Of a stretch of DNA of 34,447 bases, positions 30,091 through 34,447 are shown piece after piece. Source of the DNA: an uncultured Clostridia bacterium (GTDB lineage: Bacteria > Bacillota > Clostridia > Lachnospirales > CAG-274); assembly GCA_910579745.1 (NCBI GenBank), contig CAJTVH010000030.1, positions 906-35,352 of the forward strand, in the 5' to 3' direction. Every line of letters begins with the position of its first letter. Position 1 is the stretch's first letter. A model generated the notes under the pieces. The model saw only the letters and a list, made by a program, of their open reading frames with translations, was not told where the DNA came from and ran no database searches. Both the position numbers and the translations under genes were made by a program.

Positions 30091-31261
30091 AATCCTCCGT
30101 TGTAGATTTCAATCTTTCATTTAATTTATTCATAGCGTCAAATCTTGCCGCCTGAGCCGAATGAAGATATACATTACTTGTCGTAGCCGAAGTAGCGTGG
30201 CCAAGTATTCTGGAAACTGTTTCCACATCAACCCCTGAGCTTACCATAAGACTTGCCACCGTATGTCTAAGTCCATGAAAAGTTATATGCGGAAGCCCTT
30301 TTCTCTTAATAAATTTAACAAACCAGTTTGTTATTGTATCAGGGTGGAGAGGTTCTCCATTGTCTCTTGTAAATATAATGTCGCTTTCAATCCATTTATC
30401 ACCCATAATCTCTTTATTCTGTTCCTGCCATTTTTTATATTCCAAAAGAGCGTTTCTCAGAATATCCGTCATAGCGATAATTCTTTGTGAGCGTACTGTT
30501 TTTGTTCCTTTTAAAATTCTTCCTTTTCCGGAGACATATACCGCTGATTTATTTATTGAAATAAGCTTTTTATCAAAATCAACATCATTCCACTCTATAG
30601 CGATTATTTCACCTCTTCTCATTCCTGTGTGAATTGCTGTTAAAACCATTGTTTTGTATCTAATTGGCTCGCTTTCAATAGCATTCATTAATTCAATAAT
30701 CTGTTTATCGTCATAAAATGAGATTTCTTTTTTCTCCACTTTGGGAGGCTGAATTTTAGAAGCGGGATTAACCATAATAATCTGCCATTGAACCGCTTTT
30801 TCAAAAATAGCCCTTATAAGTCTATGTACGTGCTGAATTGTTTTAGCCGAGTATCCTCTGGTTTTGCCGTCTCTTCTCGCCCCGTCTTTCGTCATTGCCG
30901 TATATAAATCAAGCAGGCGCATAGGCTTTATTTGCTCTAACTTTATATGCCCTATTACAGGCAGAATATTAAATTCCAATAATTCCTCATATCTTCTTAA
31001 AGTTTTAGCCTCTAAATTATATACGGCGTAATCCTCGTGCCATTTTTCCGATAGCTTCTTAAATGTCATTTTTTTGGTATCAGCATATTCGCCTTTTTCT
31101 ATTTCCGACACAAATAAGGCAAGCTGTTTTTTAGCTTCTCTCTCGCTTTTCGCTTCTATTAATTTTCTATGCCTTATTCTTTTCCCGTTGCAGTCAAATC
31201 CTCCTGAAACCGTTAAACGATATTTGTTTTCTCCTCTTTTCTCAATACTTCCTACTGACAT
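30089..31261 (-). CDS. int: Tyrosine integrase of element 2
   Basis: 390 aa from the ATG at 31261 (AAGGAG upstream). It has an AP2-like arm-binding domain at the N terminus (GSIEKRGENKYRLTVSGGFD), a core-binding domain about 65-170, and catalytic Arg215, His329-x-x-Arg332, His355 and Tyr365. It is paired with an excisionase gene just upstream and lies near the mobilization genes and the right end of element 2. It therefore most likely moves element 2 in and out of the tRNA-fMet site. Its C terminus ends within the terminator hairpin. Intact. Confidence 0.88.
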   Translation of the reverse strand: MSVGSIEKRGENKYRLTVSGGFDCNGKRIRHRKLIEAKSEREAKKQLALFVSEIEKGEYADTKKMTFKKLSEKWHEDYAVYNLEAKTLRRYEELLEFNILPVIGHIKLEQIKPMRLLDLYTAMTKDGARRDGKTRGYSAKTIQHVHRLIRAIFEKAVQWQIIMVNPASKIQPPKVEKKEISFYDDKQIIELMNAIESEPIRYKTMVLTAIHTGMRRGEIIAIEWNDVDFDKKLISINKSAVYVSGKGRILKGTKTVRSQRIIAMTDILRNALLEYKKWQEQNKEIMGDKWIESDIIFTRDNGEPLHPDTITNWFVKFIKRKGLPHITFHGLRHTVASLMVSSGVDVETVSRILGHATSATTSNVYLHSAQAARFDAMNKLNERLKSTTED

Positions 31262-31286
31262 AAAAATTCTCCTTTCTGAAATCACG

Positions 31287-31331
31287 CAAAAAAAAGCCTT
31301 CTCAAAACTCTCGTTTCAAAAAGACTTTTTT
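31287..31331 (-). terminator. Attenuator-like hairpin between xis and int
   Basis: AAAAAGCCTT (31291-31300) faces AAGACTTTTT (31321-31330) with one mismatch and an extra inner AAAC/GTTT pair, and a long U-run on the minus strand. It would reduce read-through from xis into int. Confidence 0.6.
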
Positions 31332-31355
31332 ACTCAAAACTATTAATTTTTAAAA

Positions 31356-31547
31356 TTAAACTTTTACAGCACTTTCTTCCTGCTCATCAATAAACTTATC
31401 CAGATTAATTTTTTTGAAAAATATCTTTCTTCCCCACCTGTGATATGGTATCTCACCTCTTTTCACTAACTGCGTTATAATCCAATAAGAAATTTTTAAA
31501 TATTTCGCGGCTTCTTTCGCCGTAAAGGTCACATTTTGCTCTTCCAT
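31356..31547 (-). CDS. xis: Excisionase (Tn916 Xis-like, HTH_17)
   Basis: 63 aa from the ATG at 31547, eight bases after GGAGGG. FTAKEAAKYLKISYWIITQL then VKRGEIPYHRWGRKIFFKK is the winged HTH of Tn916-type excisionases, with the IPYHRWGRK wing. It precedes int in the same direction, separated by an attenuator-like hairpin. It would direct the integrase to excision. Confidence 0.85.
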   Translation of the reverse strand: MEEQNVTFTAKEAAKYLKISYWIITQLVKRGEIPYHRWGRKIFFKKINLDKFIDEQEESAVKV

Positions 31548-31619
31548 AACCATTCCCTCCAAATAACTCATATTTATAATATACAAACATTTTTTCGTAC
31601 TTTTACATTCGCATATCAT

Positions 31620-31903
31620 TTATAAATTTGTGTACACACTTGTGAATTTTTATTTGGGGTCTTGTTATGACATTTTATCTCTATAAAAATTTTTATAAAA
31701 AACAGACTGATACTTTATGTTAAACTGACTGTAATTTTTATTTTATTAAGTAACATTACTCCAAACTAAAATTTGACATGCCGCCGTACATTACTACTTA
31801 TTTAAGTTCTTTGTCAAATTTTAATATTTTATATTTACAATAACTAATACATATGCTATATTATTTTTATAATCAAAATTAAATATTAGGAGTTGTTATA
31901 TTA
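31620..31903. promoter_or_regulatory. Divergent control region between xis and helicase
   Basis: Contains a perfect 12-bp inverted repeat TAAAATTTGACA (31767-31778)/TGTCAAATTTTA (31812-31823). A plus-strand promoter TTTACA (31834-31839), 17-bp spacer, TATATT (31857-31862) leads to the helicase gene at 31904. The inverted repeat may be an operator for both directions; each arm includes a TTGACA or its complement. Confidence 0.5.
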
Positions 31904-34040
31904 ATGCTTGATATTTCTAATGATCCCAGTATATATACTGAATATAATAATAAATTAAATGAAAACCAATACATTTCAGAATGCATTGGTTTAAATAAAT
32001 TTACTTGGAATCAAGGAAGCTTTGTTTATATAAATGCCACCACCGGCTCAGGTAAAACAAATTTTATTTTAGATAAAATTCTGCCTTTCGCAAAATCTTA
32101 CAATAAAAAAATTTTATACATATGTAATAGAACAGCATTAAAAGAACAGATTAAACTTAATATTCTTGAAAAGTTTAATAACTTTATTACTAATTTTAAT
32201 GAAAATTATAATAAATATAATTTAATACCTTACTCAAAGCTTCATTTTTTTATTACTAACAATATATTATCAAGTTTTTCAAAACAAGATTATTTTTTCT
32301 ATCCCAATTTAAATGAAAATATAAGTAAATTTAAAGTTATTACTGATATAAAACTAATATCCGGGGATTTATTTAAATTATATAATATTAATTTATTTAA
32401 TTCTCTCAAAGATATTGAATATTATCATTTAGAAAAGTTATATAATACTATATATCCCTCTCCTCAAATAATATATGCTGAGGAAAGACAAAAACCAACC
32501 CTTGAAGAACTACAAAGGGATTTATTGAACAGTATTAAAAATTCTGATATTAAAACCTATGATAATATCACTGTTATGTCATATCAAGAATTGGAATATA
32601 TTTTAAAAAAGAATAAAAATACGCTTTATGACGAACATTATGTTATTTTTGATGAAGCACATTATTTATTAGAAGATTCTGCTTTTAACAATAATACCGC
32701 TTTTATTCAGAAATATTTATTCAAAAGTTTTCCTTTAGCAACCTTTATTTTTATTTCAGCCACATTATATGAAATAAAAAACTATATAGAATCTTACTGC
32801 CATAATAACAACCACAGCAATCCCTTCTATTGAAGAAGGTATCTTTACTCACAAATTAAAAATAGATACATTAAGAACTCACACATACGTATATAATTTT
32901 ATAAAGCCCTACTCATATTTAAATACATTTTATTTTAATAAAATAGAAAAAATCTCTGAAAAAATTATTAATGACAATTCATCCGATAAATGGGTTTTAT
33001 TTATAAATAATATACAAACAGGAAATATAATTTTAAAGGAACTTTATAAATATAAAATAACAACCAAGTTTTTAACTGCCAAATCAAAATATGAAAACAG
33101 AGAAACTTTTGATTATATAATTAATAATGAAAAATTTAATTTTAAAGTTTTAATAACAACATCTGTTTTAGATAACGGAATAAATTTAAAAGACTCATTA
33201 ATAAAACATATTGTAATAGAAACCTGCAATAAAACAAGCTTTATACAAATGCTTGGAAGAATAAGAAGAGAAAATATTACAGATAAACTTAACCTTTACA
33301 TAAAAAACTATACAAAAAAAATGTTTTCCGGATATATTAATCTTGATACATCTCCAATACTAAAAACTTTATTTTTTAATGACAATGATGACTTATCTAT
33401 TGATGATATTTATAAAAATTTCATTTGTTCTTCTTATGGACCTAAAAATAAAGCTTCTATATTTTATATTGAAAATAGGATACTTTATATAAATACGTTA
33501 TTTATTCATAAAGTATATAGATTGCATAATTTTTATTGTTCTATGAAAAACAAATTAAAAACTGAAAAATCCGCATACATAAAAGAAGTTCTTTCTTGGC
33601 TAAATTTAAAGGATTCTTACAATGAAAAAAACTGGTTAGATTATGATAGTACCAATTCAGGCATAAAAATAAACACTTCGCTTCCTGTTCAAACTTACAA
33701 AACAAATCTTAATAATGAATCAAAAAATAATAATACTATGAATATTAAAACAAATGATTTTTCTGAATTAGCGGAATTTCTTGAACAAGAAGCTGACAAG
33801 AATTTTAATAAAAATGACCAGCTAACATTTTCTACTAAATTTAAAGAAATAGTAATAAAATACCAATTAGATAATTCTTTTAGAAAAGATCGTACTCCTG
33901 GTCTTAATAAATTAAACAAGTTTTTAAAAAATAATAATTTCAATTACACAATAATTCCTGCTCAAAAAGAATTTGACGATAAAAAAATTACTTTTTGGAA
34001 TTTAACAAAAAATACTTCAGAAGATGATATTAATAATTAA
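31904..34040 (+). pseudogene. DEAH-type SF2 helicase, one frameshift
   Basis: The first frame (31904-32833) has Walker A NATTGSGKT (residues 45-52), a DEAH box in VIFDEAHYLL near residue 250 and FISATL. Between 32790 and 32833 the frame shifts by +1. From 32799 it reads AIITTTAIPSIEEGIFTHKL and continues through VLITTSVLDNGINLKD to QMLGRIRRE (motif VI) and on to 34040. Together about 710 codons with all main SF2 motifs. The C-terminal 230 residues are Asn/Lys-rich and unfamiliar. The gene is alone in this orientation at the right end of the element; a replication or defence role is possible. One extra base near 32800 would explain the break. Confidence 0.65.
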
Positions 34041-34067
34041 ATTTATATCTTTTTTAGCTTATTCCTA

Positions 34068-34102
34068 CTCTTAACATAATTTAATCGTGTTAAGAGTTTT
34101 TT
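34068..34102 (+). terminator. Terminator after the helicase gene
   Basis: CTCTTAACA (34068-34076) pairs with TGTTAAGAG (34088-34096), followed by six T. Confidence 0.85.
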
Positions 34103-34184
34103 GTTTCTAATACTAACATTTCAACTTAAATGACCTCATAATATTTACAGATAAAAAAACAGCAGTAATCTCCACTTTTAAACA

Positions 34185-34206
34185 AATTGTCCCCAATTTG
34201 TCCCCA
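34185..34206. repeat. Arm-type repeats at the right end of element 2
   Basis: Two contiguous 11-bp units, AATTGTCCCCA and ATTTGTCCCCA, sharing TGTCCCCA with the pair at 12321-12342 and in the same orientation, 70 bp from the att core. Confidence 0.6.
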
Positions 34207-34231
34207 AAATTTACTATTCTCTAATTTTTAA

Positions 34232-34272
34232 AAATAAAAAACCCCAATAAATGTAATATTTACTGAGGTTTT
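34232..34272 (-). terminator. Terminator of the tRNA transcript
   Basis: On the minus strand AAAACCTCAGTAAAT pairs imperfectly with ATTTATTGGGGTTTT and is followed by a T-run, directly after the tRNA-fMet 3' end. It belongs to element 2 and ends tRNA transcription before the element. Confidence 0.7.
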
Positions 34273-34275
34273 GGA

Positions 34276-34350
<75 letters not shown>

Positions 34351-34372
34351 ATATTATAATGCTTTAAAACAA

Positions 34373-34447
34373 TGGATGGGGAAGGATTCGAACCTTCGAA
34401 AGCTGAGCTAACAGATTTACAGTCTGCCCCCTTTGGCCACTCGGGAA
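34373..34447 (-). tRNA. tRNA-Tyr (GTA), 5' end cut by window edge
   Basis: Anticodon arm GCAGACTGTAAATCTG with GTA, a long variable arm (class II, TTAGCTCAGCTTTCGAA region) and T-loop TTCGAAT indicate tRNA-Tyr. The 3' acceptor CCCATCC plus discriminator A is visible; the 5' acceptor strand lies beyond the window. It is co-directional with tRNA-fMet, likely the same operon. Confidence 0.88.

Overview
The window is low-GC, AT-rich DNA of the Firmicutes/Clostridia type. Nearly every gene has a strong AGGAGG-like ribosome binding site, promoters match TTGACA-N17-TATAAT, and the families (XRE repressors, Tn916-type integrases and excisionases, DUF960, amidoligase, Rpn nuclease) are typical of anaerobic gut Clostridia. 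The species cannot be named. Almost the whole window is accessory DNA stacked on one target, the initiator tRNA-fMet gene at 34277-34350 (minus strand). A perfect 43-bp copy of the 3' half of that tRNA lies at 12163-12205. It divides the window into two integrated elements, followed by the tRNA-fMet gene and a partial tRNA-Tyr.

Element 1 (1 to about 12205) is the right end of a prophage or phage-like element. Minus-strand early genes lie at 12-4660 (RecB-like nuclease, AAA ATPase, small phage proteins, excisionase-like HTH, XRE protein). Next come two consecutive, homologous lysogeny switches (4660-5209 and 5494-6391), each a divergent XRE/XRE pair. The two control regions share one promoter skeleton but carry different palindromic operators. 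Downstream of the second repressor are cargo genes: a DUF4190-like membrane protein, a Vsr-like PD-(D/E)XK protein and an EVE-like protein. Then come a decayed integrase, a hicBA toxin-antitoxin pair, the intact integrase (10860-12044), its arm-type repeats and the att site.

Element 2 (12163-34318, about 22 kb) looks like an integrative mobilizable element carrying defence-type cargo. From left to right, all minus strand unless stated: gajB and gajA of a Gabija system preceded by an Rpn-type nuclease; a membrane-anchored protein; two tandem YfjP-like GTPases; a membrane/PH-like protein; a Sel1-repeat protein; an IS110 scar; a membrane zinc-ribbon protein; a tyrosine recombinase enclosed by two inverted copies of a 29-bp palindrome; a glutamine amidotransferase/amidoligase/DUF960 operon; relaxase and mobC; an oriT-like and strongly structured region; the integrase and excisionase of the element; and a plus-strand SF2 helicase near the right end. 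TGTCCCC arm-type repeats occur near both ends.

The most unusual feature is the 24621-26042 cassette. The recombinase gene lies between inverted Cre/Xer-like core sites, and a perfect-consensus promoter inside the cassette points outward. In the orientation shown it points away from the zinc-ribbon/GTPase operon; inversion would point it at that operon. This suggests a phase-variable, undescribed membrane/GTPase system. Four element-2 genes (gajB, the 17532 membrane protein, the amidoligase and the helicase) each carry one frameshift. That needs read-level checking before any of them is called a pseudogene.
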